NCBI RefSeq assembly: GCF_002860205.1
Contig: NZ_PGVB01000033.1
Span: 1-48,767 of the forward strand
DNA from: Bacillus sp. T33-2
GTDB taxonomy: Bacteria > Bacillota > Bacilli > Bacillales > Cytobacillaceae
Direction: 5' to 3'
DNA: 48,767 nucleotides
Shown: piece by piece, positions 9,230-17,390 of the stretch
Position numbering within the stretch: position 1 is the stretch's first letter
Layout of the letters: each line of letters starts with the position of its first letter
The notes under the pieces: model-generated
Database searches by the model: none
Seen by the model: only the letters and a program-made list of their open reading frames with translations
What the model was told of the DNA's origin: nothing
Made by a program: the position numbers and the translations under genes

Positions 9230-10615
9230 TTACGATTGTACCGCCAGATTCTCATGTACATCATGTTTTACAAGGGCATGCTTCTCCCACGCCCTGCTCT
9301 TCCAGCGGAGGGACATGATGATCGCACGTGTCCATTCATCTGCCGAAATGGCCAGCCAAATTCCAACTAATCCTAGATCGAGGTGGAACACCAGGAAGTA
9401 CCCGAGGGGAAGGCTCATCAGCACCATGGAAAGCAATCCGATCCATACAGGATATTTCGCATCCCCCGACGCCCGCAACGAGTTAATGACGACAATATTC
9501 AAGGTTCGCCCTGTTTCCAAAAAGATACTGTACAACAAAATATTCGATCCAATCCGCAGAATCTCTGGATCTTTTGTAAAAATCCCCATCAGCGGCTCTC
9601 GGAACAGAATCACAACCAATACCATCAACAGTGTTACGGCACTGGCGGACTGGGCACTTTTCCACACCCGCGTGTATGCCTCCCCAAACTGGTTCGCACC
9701 CACCAGCCTTCCCACGATGATGGAAGTTCCGACACCGATTGCAATCGCAAACAAGAAGATAAACATCGAAATATTGGATGCATATTGCCTGGCTGCCATC
9801 GATGATTCACCAAGGAATGTTGCATAGTACAAAAATACAATCTGGCATGCCTGGTACATGACCTGTTCGAAAGCGGACGGTACGCCAATCTTCAAGATTT
9901 TGCCGATAAACTCCTTGGACAGCGTAAAGTAATATTCAAGCTTAACCCTAACTTCCATGATGCGGTACAGGAGCCAGAAGAAAACAACCAGCGCAAGTAC
10001 ACGGCTTACCACCGATGAAACTGCAGCACCTTGAACGCCCATTTCTGGAAAGCCGAAGTTGCCGAAGATAAGCAGGTAGTTTGCAATGACATGGAAAACA
10101 TTCATTCCTAAGGACACGAACATCGCCTGTTTGGTGAACCCGTGAACCCTTATGATCGCCGCCAGGGAATTGATCATCGCCTGAAGGAAAATCGCACCGC
10201 CGACAATGGCTAAATAACTTTTGGCATATGCGAGGATCTGCCCCTGAAGGTTCAGCCCCTCCAGCAGGCTTCCACCAAATAAAAGGAAGAACACACTGAT
10301 GACCAGGCCAACCATTAAGTTAAGCGTCAACGCCAACGCTGAAATTTGGGCAGCGTCCCTGAATTTTTTCGCACCAATATATTGAGCAACGACAATAGAC
10401 GCCCCATTGCCAATCACTTCAAGTATTAAAATGGAAATATGGAGATACTGATTGGCCGCACCAACTCCTGAAACGGCATTGTCAGAAATCGCGCTCAGCA
10501 TCAAAGTATCCGCGATACCCATTAGCATAAACAGAAAAACTTCTAAAAAAATCGGCCAGGTGAGGTAAAACAGGTTAAGATCCTTCGGCCGTTTATCGAT
10601 TTGAACAACTGACAT
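9230..10615 (-). CDS. MATE family exporter
   Basis: A protein of 461 residues with about 12 helices and two MatE repeats; NFGFPEMGVQGAA follows the sixth helix. It is only distantly like the MATE protein at 1702, so it is a separate subfamily and not a recent duplicate. GAGGTG lies about 6 bases before the ATG at 10615. It runs in the same direction as the phoD-like gene upstream, with about 75 bases between them, so read-through is possible, but it has its own ribosome site and terminator. The exported substrate is not predictable. Confidence 0.85.
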   Translation of the reverse strand: MSVVQIDKRPKDLNLFYLTWPIFLEVFLFMLMGIADTLMLSAISDNAVSGVGAANQYLHISILILEVIGNGASIVVAQYIGAKKFRDAAQISALALTLNLMVGLVISVFFLLFGGSLLEGLNLQGQILAYAKSYLAIVGGAIFLQAMINSLAAIIRVHGFTKQAMFVSLGMNVFHVIANYLLIFGNFGFPEMGVQGAAVSSVVSRVLALVVFFWLLYRIMEVRVKLEYYFTLSKEFIGKILKIGVPSAFEQVMYQACQIVFLYYATFLGESSMAARQYASNISMFIFLFAIAIGVGTSIIVGRLVGANQFGEAYTRVWKSAQSASAVTLLMVLVVILFREPLMGIFTKDPEILRIGSNILLYSIFLETGRTLNIVVINSLRASGDAKYPVWIGLLSMVLMSLPLGYFLVFHLDLGLVGIWLAISADEWTRAIIMSLRWKSRAWEKHALVKHDVHENLAVQS

Positions 10616-10689
10616 TTCGTCACCTCTTTACCTTCAAACAAAGAACATAGTAACACAGGTGAACTTCAGTTGCACTAATAATTTTCCAA

Positions 10690-12405
10690 TTAATTTCGAC
10701 CTGTATCCCAATGGGCTCGTTCCCGGTCTTGTTCAGTTTCATCTGAAATCCGGACACCTTCAGGAACAATTGTCGATGAAATTTCTTCAATTCCATCCGA
10801 GCCTTTTTCATAAACAAAAGATGCTTTCGTTGTTATGTCAGCTCCTGGTTTCGTTACGAATGGAACCACCCGGTAATCTGTTTGCCAGTTATCAGGTGTG
10901 ACACGGCAGCGTACATAGCCGCGGTTGCCGTTAAAGAATTTAATATGGGGGTTTTGTGCGAGAATGCGGTCAGTGTCTTTCCGTTTATCCGCCCCGTTTC
11001 CTCCTGATGTAATGGACGTTCCGGCGAATTCAGCACCTATGATCCTCGAGTGGGGATTATTGAAGTTGGTTAATATGTTGGATGCCCAGTTTGAGTGGAT
11101 ATCACCTGTGAGGATGATCATATTTTTCAATTGGATGTATGCGGCGAAATCAATAATGCGTTGCCGTGCGGCCCAATAACCGTCCCATGAATCCATGCTG
11201 TATTTTGGAAACGCAGCTGTCCCGTAGTTCCTCTGGCAAAAGAAGACCTGCTGGGCGAGGACGTTCCAGTGTGTTTTAGAATGATAAAGATTGCCGAGCA
11301 GCCACTGTTCCTGCCCGGCCCCAAGCATGGTACGCGCCGGATTTAACGAATCATACGTATGAGGCTTGCTTCCGTCACCATTCGCCTGGTCATGCCGGTA
11401 TTGGCGTGTATCCAGCACATTAAAAGATGCAAGATTCCCATAAGAGAAATTCCGGTACAGCTGCATATAAGCCCCGTACGGAATGTGAGACCTGCGGAGC
11501 GGCATATGCTCGTAATAAGCCTGATAGGCAGCGGCCCTCCTGTAGATAAAAGCAGCAACCGACTGCCCCTTCTGTGGAATGATATTGGCGTAATTGTTCT
11601 CGACTTCATGGTCATCCCACGTGACTACCCAGGGGAACGCCGCATGGACGGATTGAAGATGTTCGTCTGAACGATATAGTGCATATCGGTTCCGATAACC
11701 TAAAAGCGTAGTCACTTCGGGGCTATTGTGTGGCCGGACATTCCCTGTCGGCGATAAGTACTGATTCGGCCCGTATTCATATATGTAATCCCCAAGATGG
11801 AATACCAGATCGAGATCCTCTTTGGCCATATGCTGATAGGCCGTATAATAGCCGTGCTCATATTGCTGGCACGAAGCAAATGCGAAGGCCATTTCCGAGA
11901 CATTGGATCCATGTGCAGGAAGTGTTTTCGTTCTGCCAACCGGGCTCAATTCATTGCCGCTCTTGAAACGGTAGTAATAAACATGGTTCGGTTTCAGCCA
12001 TTTTGCTTCTATATGTACCGAATGAGCGAGCTCGGGCCTGGCCAATTCTGTACCCTGTTGGACAACATTGCGGAAATTTTCATCCGTGGCAACCTCCCAT
12101 TTTACAGGCATCGCTTGAGAGGGCATACCGCCTCCGTTAAGTGGGTCCGGGGCAAGCCTTGTCCATAAAACCACGCTGTCCGCAAGTGGGTCACCTGAAG
12201 CAACTCCAAGTGTAAACGGGTTATTCCTGAACCTCGGTGCATCATTTACCCCGTAACCTTCCAACCGTGGCCGGCTGGCAGCCTGTCGAAAAAATTGCCA
12301 TGCAATGCTGTTGGCTGCCTGCATAAAACTTCGCCGGTCAAAAGAATCAACCATCCCCTTCTTCCATTTGTTCAACCAATCATCAAAAGGCATAGGGTTC
12401 ATCAT
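10690..12405 (-). CDS. phoD: PhoD-family alkaline phosphatase/phosphodiesterase
   Basis: A 571-residue enzyme of the PhoD family, which cleaves phosphomonoesters and diesters, including teichoic acids in Bacillus. It shows the N-terminal PhoD domain (FTLGVASGDPLADSVVLWTRL), then metal motifs HLGDYIYEYG, TWDDHEVENNY and ILTGDIHSNW. GGAGG lies 6 bases before the ATG at 12405, so the upstream 42 codons of open frame are excluded. The N-terminus has a twin-arginine-like FDRRSFMQ but no clean hydrophobic core after it (WQFFRQAAS), unlike normal Tat substrates, so export is uncertain. The family in B. subtilis belongs to the PhoP regulon; no convincing PhoP box was found here. Confidence 0.88.
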   Translation of the reverse strand: MMNPMPFDDWLNKWKKGMVDSFDRRSFMQAANSIAWQFFRQAASRPRLEGYGVNDAPRFRNNPFTLGVASGDPLADSVVLWTRLAPDPLNGGGMPSQAMPVKWEVATDENFRNVVQQGTELARPELAHSVHIEAKWLKPNHVYYYRFKSGNELSPVGRTKTLPAHGSNVSEMAFAFASCQQYEHGYYTAYQHMAKEDLDLVFHLGDYIYEYGPNQYLSPTGNVRPHNSPEVTTLLGYRNRYALYRSDEHLQSVHAAFPWVVTWDDHEVENNYANIIPQKGQSVAAFIYRRAAAYQAYYEHMPLRRSHIPYGAYMQLYRNFSYGNLASFNVLDTRQYRHDQANGDGSKPHTYDSLNPARTMLGAGQEQWLLGNLYHSKTHWNVLAQQVFFCQRNYGTAAFPKYSMDSWDGYWAARQRIIDFAAYIQLKNMIILTGDIHSNWASNILTNFNNPHSRIIGAEFAGTSITSGGNGADKRKDTDRILAQNPHIKFFNGNRGYVRCRVTPDNWQTDYRVVPFVTKPGADITTKASFVYEKGSDGIEEISSTIVPEGVRISDETEQDRERAHWDTGRN

Positions 12406-12492
12406 AAAACACCTCCACAGCTGTTGTTCATAACCTAGATTAAGATATGAAAACGAACGTGAAAGCATGACAGAAGGGTAGACACTGATACT

Positions 12493-12512
12493 CCCACCCC
12501 TAAAGGAGTGGG
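12493..12512. mobile_element. Possible IS200/IS605-family right-end hairpin relic
   Basis: CCCACCCC (12493-12500), loop TAAA, GGAGTGGG (12505-12512), followed by GTTCC. This resembles the CCCACC-TAAA-GGTGGG hairpin often found at the ends of IS200/IS605 (TnpB-carrying) elements. No tnpA or tnpB gene lies nearby, so it would be a solo end. It stands at the left edge of the A+T-rich island. Confidence 0.35.
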
Positions 12513-12636
12513 GTTCCAAGGTACTTTTCACTTACAACAAAGGCTTCCCTAAGTCCGGCAGTGTGTTCTCTTAGACTTTATTGACCAAACCACGTGAAAA
12601 GGAATATTAACAATGTACGCACTTAAAGGATAGAGA

Positions 12637-12940
12637 ATGATCCATTGGGAAAGGTACAAAAAAGACCTTGATTGCCCAATTAAGCCTGACCATTCATTCG
12701 TAATAGATAAATCTAGACAACTAGCCACCATAGCCGTTAATTATTATGGAGCTAATTGGATTTTAATTGTTAGCATATGCTTTTGGGCGGTTTCTTTATT
12801 TTCATCAATACGAATAAAAACAACAAAGATAAAAGAAGCAAAGAAACGGCCGAAATGGGAAGTCATTAAGGCTGGTTGGTATATTCTTTTTAGCAATGGC
12901 TCTGTTAATGTTTAATGTTGATTTTTCGATAAAATGTTAG
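12637..12940 (+). pseudogene. Small two-helix membrane protein, apparently frameshifted
   Basis: The open frame 12637-12915 encodes 92 residues: a polar start, a helix (ANWILIVSICFWAVSLF) and a basic stretch. It then ends with non-descript residues GWYILFSNGSVNV. The next frame over the same bases (from about 12872) reads VGIFFLAMALLMFNVDFSIKC to a TAG at 12938-12940, a convincing second helix. The simplest reading is an intact two-helix protein of about 100 residues with a single indel between 12842 and 12872. I do not recognise the family. No clear ribosome site precedes the ATG at 12637. It may be a real but disrupted gene. Confidence 0.45.
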
Positions 12941-13008
12941 GAAACCATTTTTTGGTTCCCCAATTCTCAATAAACCAGCCTATTATATATTTAATAAAGC
13001 TAGTTGTT

Positions 13009-13446
13009 TTAAATGGGCATACTCATTGTAATGGTTCTATTTTTGAATCCCAATTTTTCATACAGTTTAATGGCTTGATTTCCTGCATATACGCTTAAAC
13101 GAACCTCTGAAAATCCATCTTGTTTAAGATGTTCGATACCAGTCTCCATCAATCGTTTTGAAATTCCATTCCCTCGAAATTCTTCTAACACAAACAATTC
13201 ATAAATAAATCCATATATCTTTTCAGTAAATTGGTCTTTACTTGTTCCTATAAGAATCCAACCCATTAGATTATCGCCTACAGTTGCTATTAAATAATAG
13301 CTTCCTTTCTGCAATAATGGTTCAATAAGTTGTTTCACTTTTTCATCTGACGGTTTTGCCTCGCCTAATGTACCATCGAATAATGCCTCTGGTGAAAGTG
13401 ATAAAATCTTTTTATATTCCGAGTCGTTTGGTTTCCTTATTTCCAT
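13009..13446 (-). CDS. GNAT family N-acetyltransferase
   Basis: A 145-residue GNAT. Strand beta4 (IYGFIYELFVLEEFRGNGISKRLM) contains the acetyl-CoA loop R-G-N-G-I-S near the middle, and the C-terminal VYAGNQAIKLYEKLGFKNR is the usual GNAT ending. The ATG at 13446 is preferred because GAGAGGAG lies nine bases upstream; a TTG at 13467 would start before the ribosome site. The acyl acceptor is unknown. It lies between accessory debris in the island. Confidence 0.8.
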   Translation of the reverse strand: MEIRKPNDSEYKKILSLSPEALFDGTLGEAKPSDEKVKQLIEPLLQKGSYYLIATVGDNLMGWILIGTSKDQFTEKIYGFIYELFVLEEFRGNGISKRLMETGIEHLKQDGFSEVRLSVYAGNQAIKLYEKLGFKNRTITMSMPI

Positions 13447-13557
13447 ATATGAGTTCTCCTCTCCCAATATTTTTAAGCCGATTGCCCGTTAATGACTTTT
13501 GTAAGCACTGAACTTAGATAGACGTAAACTATCCATAAATTTCTGTCATTTCAAATA

Positions 13558-14592
13558 CAAATGATGTAAACAGAAGCTCTTTTATATGTTGCTTAGTGCT
13601 TTCGTTCTGCGGCTAGCTACAATTAAGAACCAAGCAAGGTAATTGTCAAGATATTTGGTAGCGACACCTTTAAAACGGTCAATCCACTTTTTCATCCGAG
13701 AGTGAAAACTATTGACATTTTGAATGTGATATAAGCCCTTTATAACGTACTTTCCATCATCGGAGTTGATTCGGTAATGCTCTAATCCTTTTTCTTTTGC
13801 ATAGGTTTTGTATGCTCTCCAAGCATCGGTAACAAGCACATTATCAGACGACAGTTTAGAACCAATGATATTTTCAACTTTGGTTTTCACAATACGCCCC
13901 ATACAAGATACTTTGGAGACGGTTGCTTTTGTACGGTCTCTTGCAACAAGAACACATACTTGTTCGTGGCTGATTCCTCTATGTTTAGACTTACCGCCAC
14001 GCTTACGAGGTTTACGTTCCGTAATGCCAAGTTGCCCTTTTTGAGAGTACAAGAAATAGGTCTCGTCAATTTCAACGATACCTTCAAAATGGTCAAAATC
14101 CATTTGTTTTAAGGCGGATAGTAGTTTATGTCTCCAGTAAAAAGAGCGTAACCCAAGTAACCCCTACGATTTCAGCCGATTTCCGCAGGGAGTAGCCTTT
14201 GAACATACCACAAATGTAATCCATTCATCACCTTTTCGGGTGCGATAAAGAACAGTGTTAGTCGTATCCGTAAGGGTTTTAAGGCAACTTTTACAACGAT
14301 ACCGTTGACGACCCTTGAATTTTCCGAATCGAACAACGTGTCCAGATGTACAATGGGGACACTCGAAACCATCTTTAAAACGGGTTTCCCGCATTTCGTT
14401 AATTAATCGACCACCAACGGAAGAGGTGGGGTCAATATAACGTTTTACCCATTGATATACTTGTTCCTTTTTATTATGGGGTAACTTGTCGATGTACTTT
14501 AATAGGTTACTGAACGCTTTGTCCATCATTAACACTCCCGAACCTTTGTTCTAATTGTAATTATAGCAAGAACCTGGATTGGGTTTATATCA
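13558..14592. mobile_element. Approximate extent of the degraded IS1595-family element
   Basis: Outside the transposase, ATGATGTAAAC at about 13560-13570 and GTTTATATCAA at about 14582-14592 are imperfect inverted copies (TGATRTAAAC). They may be the terminal repeats. No 8-bp target duplication could be matched, consistent with flank deletion. The right boundary coincides with the point where the MFS reading frame begins. Confidence 0.35.
13582..14535 (-). pseudogene. IS1595-family transposase, inactivated by two frameshifts
   Basis: The N-terminal frame (14535 to 14164) carries a zinc ribbon, CPHCTSGHVVRFGKFKG...YRCKSC, typical of IS1595/ISXO2 transposases. The C-terminal frame (14103 to 13582) carries the DDE domain, starting EGIVEIDETYF and including LVTDAWRAY and the final catalytic region NSFHSRMKKW. 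Between them the protein continues in another frame as FKGYSLRKSAEIVGVTWVTLF. A one-base loss near 14206-14212 shifts into this frame, and an extra base in an A5 run at 14139-14143 shifts back. Stops follow in the wrong frames, so no full protein can be made. Both outer frames are in phase, which fits compensating indels. Confidence 0.85.
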
Positions 14593-14598
14593 ACAATA

Positions 14599-15208
14599 TT
14601 CTTTAATAGAGCCCTTAGCAATAAAAATCACATGAGAACTATCACTACTATGGATATATTAGAGGGTATTGCCTCGGGAATATGGATAGGTGGTATAACC
14701 CTAGTATTTGTAAAGGAAGTACTAAACAAAGGAGAACAATGGTGGGGTTTCATAAATACGAGTTATTATGCTGGCAGTATTTTAGGTAGGATCCTCATCA
14801 CTTTATTCTCCATTAAACTGCAAAAACACTTAATCAAAGGGATTATAATCAGCTCGTTTATAGTCAGCATATTGGTACTTGTTTATGCCATTAATACTAA
14901 TGCATGGATTGCTCTTGTCCTAGTAGTTATGATGGGACCTTTTTATCAATTAAGAGATATATCTCAACAGACTTATATACAGAAAGTAATTGTAGACGAT
15001 ACATTATCCAAATTATACGCAGACTTATATTATTTAATCTTTGCCCTTTCTGTATTTTATTACCAGTGTGATTTCTGATTATGTAGGCGTAGTGTATGTA
15101 TATTATTTGGCGTTTATTTTGTATTTGGCCTCAACAATTTTTGCAGTTGTTACATTACGAAAAGGAAAAAGCCCATATATTGTCAAGGTTAATAATGGGT
15201 ACCACTAA
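14599..15208 (+). pseudogene. MFS transporter remnant (C-terminal half, frameshifted)
   Basis: The frame reads through the ATG at 14632 from upstream codons (FFNRALSNKNH), so that ATG is probably internal. MDILEGIASGIWIG, WWGFINTSYYAGSILG and VIVDDTLSKLYADLYYLIF match the second half of bacterial MFS permeases. The frame breaks at a T run near 15055-15058, then continues one frame over as TSVISDYVGVVYVYYLAFILY and ends at the TAA at 15206-15208. The N-terminal six helices are missing; the gene starts where the IS1595 element ends. It is a pseudogene left by insertion and deletion. Confidence 0.8.
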
Positions 15209-15697
15209 AAGTTGTAGCAGGCAAGTATGACTAGAAATTAATAACAAAGCTGAGCCTTCCATAGTGTAGGAAAAATTGTTTTTTTTAGTCATATTTGCTT
15301 AGAGTATGTTTTCCACCTTTTGTTGGTAGGACACCATCAAGCAGTCTTTCAATACATACCCATTCAAGATGACTTTTAACGCATTGTGTGGCGACACTTT
15401 TTGCTTATGATTTCCGGTACGAAACGCCACTTTTAAGAGAATCACTACACAAAAAGCGGAACATTGAGACAGAGCGAAAAAAATGTTTCTAAAGTCACAA
15501 CCACCAACTTCCCGCTTCCCATTCATAGAAGAATTCTCTTTTGTAAATCCATCTAAAAGTGTTAAAAAAGGATATTGTTAGTGGAAAAATGAAGACAACA
15601 TACTGGCTAAAGGTGTAGTGTGCAAAATGCTCAAAGCCATTTTCATCCTCTGTGGTGAAGCGCCGATCTGCGGCTAACGGTGCTGACTTGAACAAAC
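15209..15697. other. Intergenic debris, no supportable gene
   Basis: Two overlapping minus-strand frames here (15299-15526 and 15495-15728) have no ribosome sites, no family resemblance and odd composition (Trp, Cys and Phe rich). The sequence around 15660-15690 forms an imperfect palindrome (AGCGCCGATC and TGCGGCTAACGGTGCT). I see nothing that needs coding. Confidence 0.5.
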
Positions 15698-15722
15698 AGC
15701 TGCCAACTCGGCGGCTTTTTTT
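15698..15722 (+). terminator. Intrinsic terminator
   Basis: AGCTGCC (15698-15704), loop AACTC, GGCGGCT (15710-15716), then a T run. It insulates the downstream operon from the MFS debris. Confidence 0.75.
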
Positions 15723-15769
15723 AGCCAATGACTAATTTTTTCTAAACGCCCAATAAAGTTCAGTTTTTT

Positions 15770-15823
15770 TGTAAACATTTGTTTACATAAAATGTTTACA
15801 TTTGTTTACAAGGATGATATTCT
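15770..15823 (+). promoter_or_regulatory. Promoter overlapped by repeated TGTTTACA operator
   Basis: TGTAAACA at 15770 and TGTTTACA at 15780 form an 18-bp palindrome with a 2-bp centre. TGTTTACA recurs at 15793 and 15803. A promoter fits: -35 TTTACA (15795-15800), 17-bp spacer, -10 TATTCT (15818-15823). Two operator half-sites cover the -35 and spacer, which points to repression by a dimeric regulator. The regulator is not identified. Confidence 0.7.
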
Positions 15824-15843
15824 ATTTTTACGAGGTGTTAAAA

Positions 15844-16479
15844 GTGTCTGATTATAGAAAAAAATTGTTTCGCGGAGCCAAGATCGAAGATTGCATTTTA
15901 GATTTTATAGATATGGAAAAAGAACTCAGTAGAACGCTTGATACTGCTAATGAACAAGAAAGACAATTGTTGTTAGGGATGAGTAAAGCATACCGTTTAA
16001 TTGTTAATCGATTAGTAAGAGAATTTGATTATACAAAAGGGGGAGACATAGTGAATACAAAAATCAAGGATTTAATTAATTCGTTAAAAAGAAGGGCATC
16101 TGAAGCAAAAGAACAAAGTAAGAATAATGTATTGGATATAGTGAATGGAATGTACTATAACGATATACCTGAAGAAGCCAAGGACGAAATAGCAAGTGTT
16201 CCTCAAGAATTACAAAGAGGTTTATTTGAGGGAATGGCTCTTGGTTATGAAAAAATTGTTATTGATCTGGAATTATTATTGGACTCCACCGATAGTGACA
16301 AGGTAGTTCAAATCGAAAAAAACCTGGCAAAATATAAAAAACTTGCCGAAATGTTAAAAGACAAGTTTAAAGAAGATGAAGTAGATTTTAGAAGTGGTTA
16401 TATTCAAGGTGAAATGTCTGTTTATCATATGGTAAGAGAAGAACTCCTAGTGATTTTTAATATTAATGAACAAAAATAA
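15844..16479 (+). CDS. Unknown helical protein with threefold internal repeat
   Basis: GAGGTG at 15832-15837 puts the start at GTG 15844, giving 211 residues; an earlier ATG at 15814 would lie inside the promoter. I do not recognise the family. It is mostly charged helix with no membrane segment. One motif appears three times: QLLLGMSKAYRLIVNRL (41-57), RGLFEGMALGYEKIVIDL (125-142) and SGYIQGEMSVYHMVREEL (184-201), with the pattern G-x-M-x-x-x-Y-x-x-(I/M)-V-x-x-L. The stretch 72-95 is Lys-rich and coiled-coil-like. It is the first gene of a unit with the 68-residue membrane protein, 56 bases downstream, and sits behind a palindromic operator. It may be a cytoplasmic partner of that protein; function unknown. 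Confidence 0.65.
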   Translation: MSDYRKKLFRGAKIEDCILDFIDMEKELSRTLDTANEQERQLLLGMSKAYRLIVNRLVREFDYTKGGDIVNTKIKDLINSLKRRASEAKEQSKNNVLDIVNGMYYNDIPEEAKDEIASVPQELQRGLFEGMALGYEKIVIDLELLLDSTDSDKVVQIEKNLAKYKKLAEMLKDKFKEDEVDFRSGYIQGEMSVYHMVREELLVIFNINEQK

Positions 16480-16535
16480 TAAAATCCTGTGTTTTAAATA
16501 CGAAGTATCTTTAATTTAATAATAGGGGTGATTTA

Positions 16536-16742
16536 ATGGACTTTTTACATTGGTATGATTGGATTCAACCGACTAATCCCTATGCCTCAATATTCTTTGG
16601 GGTAATTTTCACCTCTATTATGGGATTCGTTGTATGGTGTGATACAAAGAAAATTAAAACAGTTGGTACAGCGATAGCAACAGGATTAAGTGTCACTATT
16701 ATTGGGGTTATAATCTTACACATGGTCGGTTTTTATGGATGA
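16536..16742 (+). CDS. Small two-helix membrane protein
   Basis: 68 residues with a clear ribosome site (AGGGGTGA, 5-base spacing). Helix 1 spans about 18-35 (IFFGVIFTSIMGFVVW), a CDTKKIKTVG loop follows, and helix 2 spans about 46-65 (ATGLSVTIIGVIILHMV). The two acidic/aromatic residues before helix 1 (WYDW) suggest an interface. No family is recognised. It follows the repeat-containing protein in the same operon and ends before a strong terminator. Confidence 0.65.
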   Translation: MDFLHWYDWIQPTNPYASIFFGVIFTSIMGFVVWCDTKKIKTVGTAIATGLSVTIIGVIILHMVGFYG

Positions 16743-16792
16743 ACTTAAAGAGATAGTCTTATTAAACAAGTGGGTGGAAAGTTAAGAACAGG

Positions 16793-16816
16793 AGCTGCCG
16801 TGAGGGTGGCTTTTTT
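16793..16816 (+). terminator. Intrinsic terminator of the two-gene unit
   Basis: AGCTGCC (16793-16799), short loop, GGTGGCT (16805-16811), then six T. It lies 50 bases after the stop of the 68-residue protein. Confidence 0.8.
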
Positions 16817-16899
16817 GCTTATTCAACTATCCTGAAAATAACAAAGGGTCATCGTCGATGTTTTGCAATACCAAACTTTACCCGTAGGGGGAGTAATGT

Positions 16900-16974
16900 T
16901 TGTATGCTCTTATTTTCATTTACAGTGGTCTACTATCTAAGAAAAATGCTGAAGACAATGATGATGAGGAGTAA
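16900..16974 (+). CDS. Possible 24-residue membrane micro-protein
   Basis: AGGGGGAG ends six bases before a TTG at 16900, which opens a 24-codon frame: a hydrophobic half (MYALIFIYSGLL) and a charged tail (SKKNAEDNDDEE) ending at TAA 16972-16974. That layout is typical of real tiny membrane proteins, but it could equally be the tail of a decayed gene. There is no homologue I can name. Confidence 0.25.
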   Translation: MYALIFIYSGLLSKKNAEDNDDEE

Positions 16975-17390
16975 CTGTTTTGTCCAACCTTATTCCACTA
17001 ACTTTTAATGTGAGTTTTGGCTTATTCGCAGGACTTCAAATATGTACTGAGTACCAGATTTCTTAAACAAAAGGGCACTGACCCATCAGGTTAGCACTAA
17101 TCATGTCAATACTTTAATTTCTTTGAACACCTGGTAAGTTAATTCACTCACCAGGGTTTTTTAGTTCACGACTGAGTTGTCTTAACACAGGTGGGTACAT
17201 TACACCATCTCTTTTTCAACTCTTAATTATTCGAAAAATATTCATTTTAGGAACGGATATAGTTTCCGATTGTTTTGCTGGTACGCTGCAGAATGGCAGC
17301 GATTTGCTGGTGGTTTTATAATGATTAGTATTTTACAAACGTAGTCACACTTCGCTTAGAAGCAATAGTCCGTCTCACCAGTTCTTCCTT
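16975..17390. other. Intergenic debris with a terminator and an HTH-like fragment
   Basis: At 17130-17163 a hairpin (CCTGGT/ACCAGG) is followed by six T on plus. On minus at about 17238-17294 an 18-codon stretch reads QQIAAILQRTSKTIGNYIRS, a good helix-turn-helix pattern, but it is closed by stops on both sides, so it is at most a gene fossil. No complete gene is visible. Confidence 0.4.

Noticed and set aside
15299-15728. Two overlapping minus-strand frames of 75 and 77 codons
   Set aside because: No ribosome sites and no domain pattern; the first includes a terminator for the other strand. Treated as intergenic debris.
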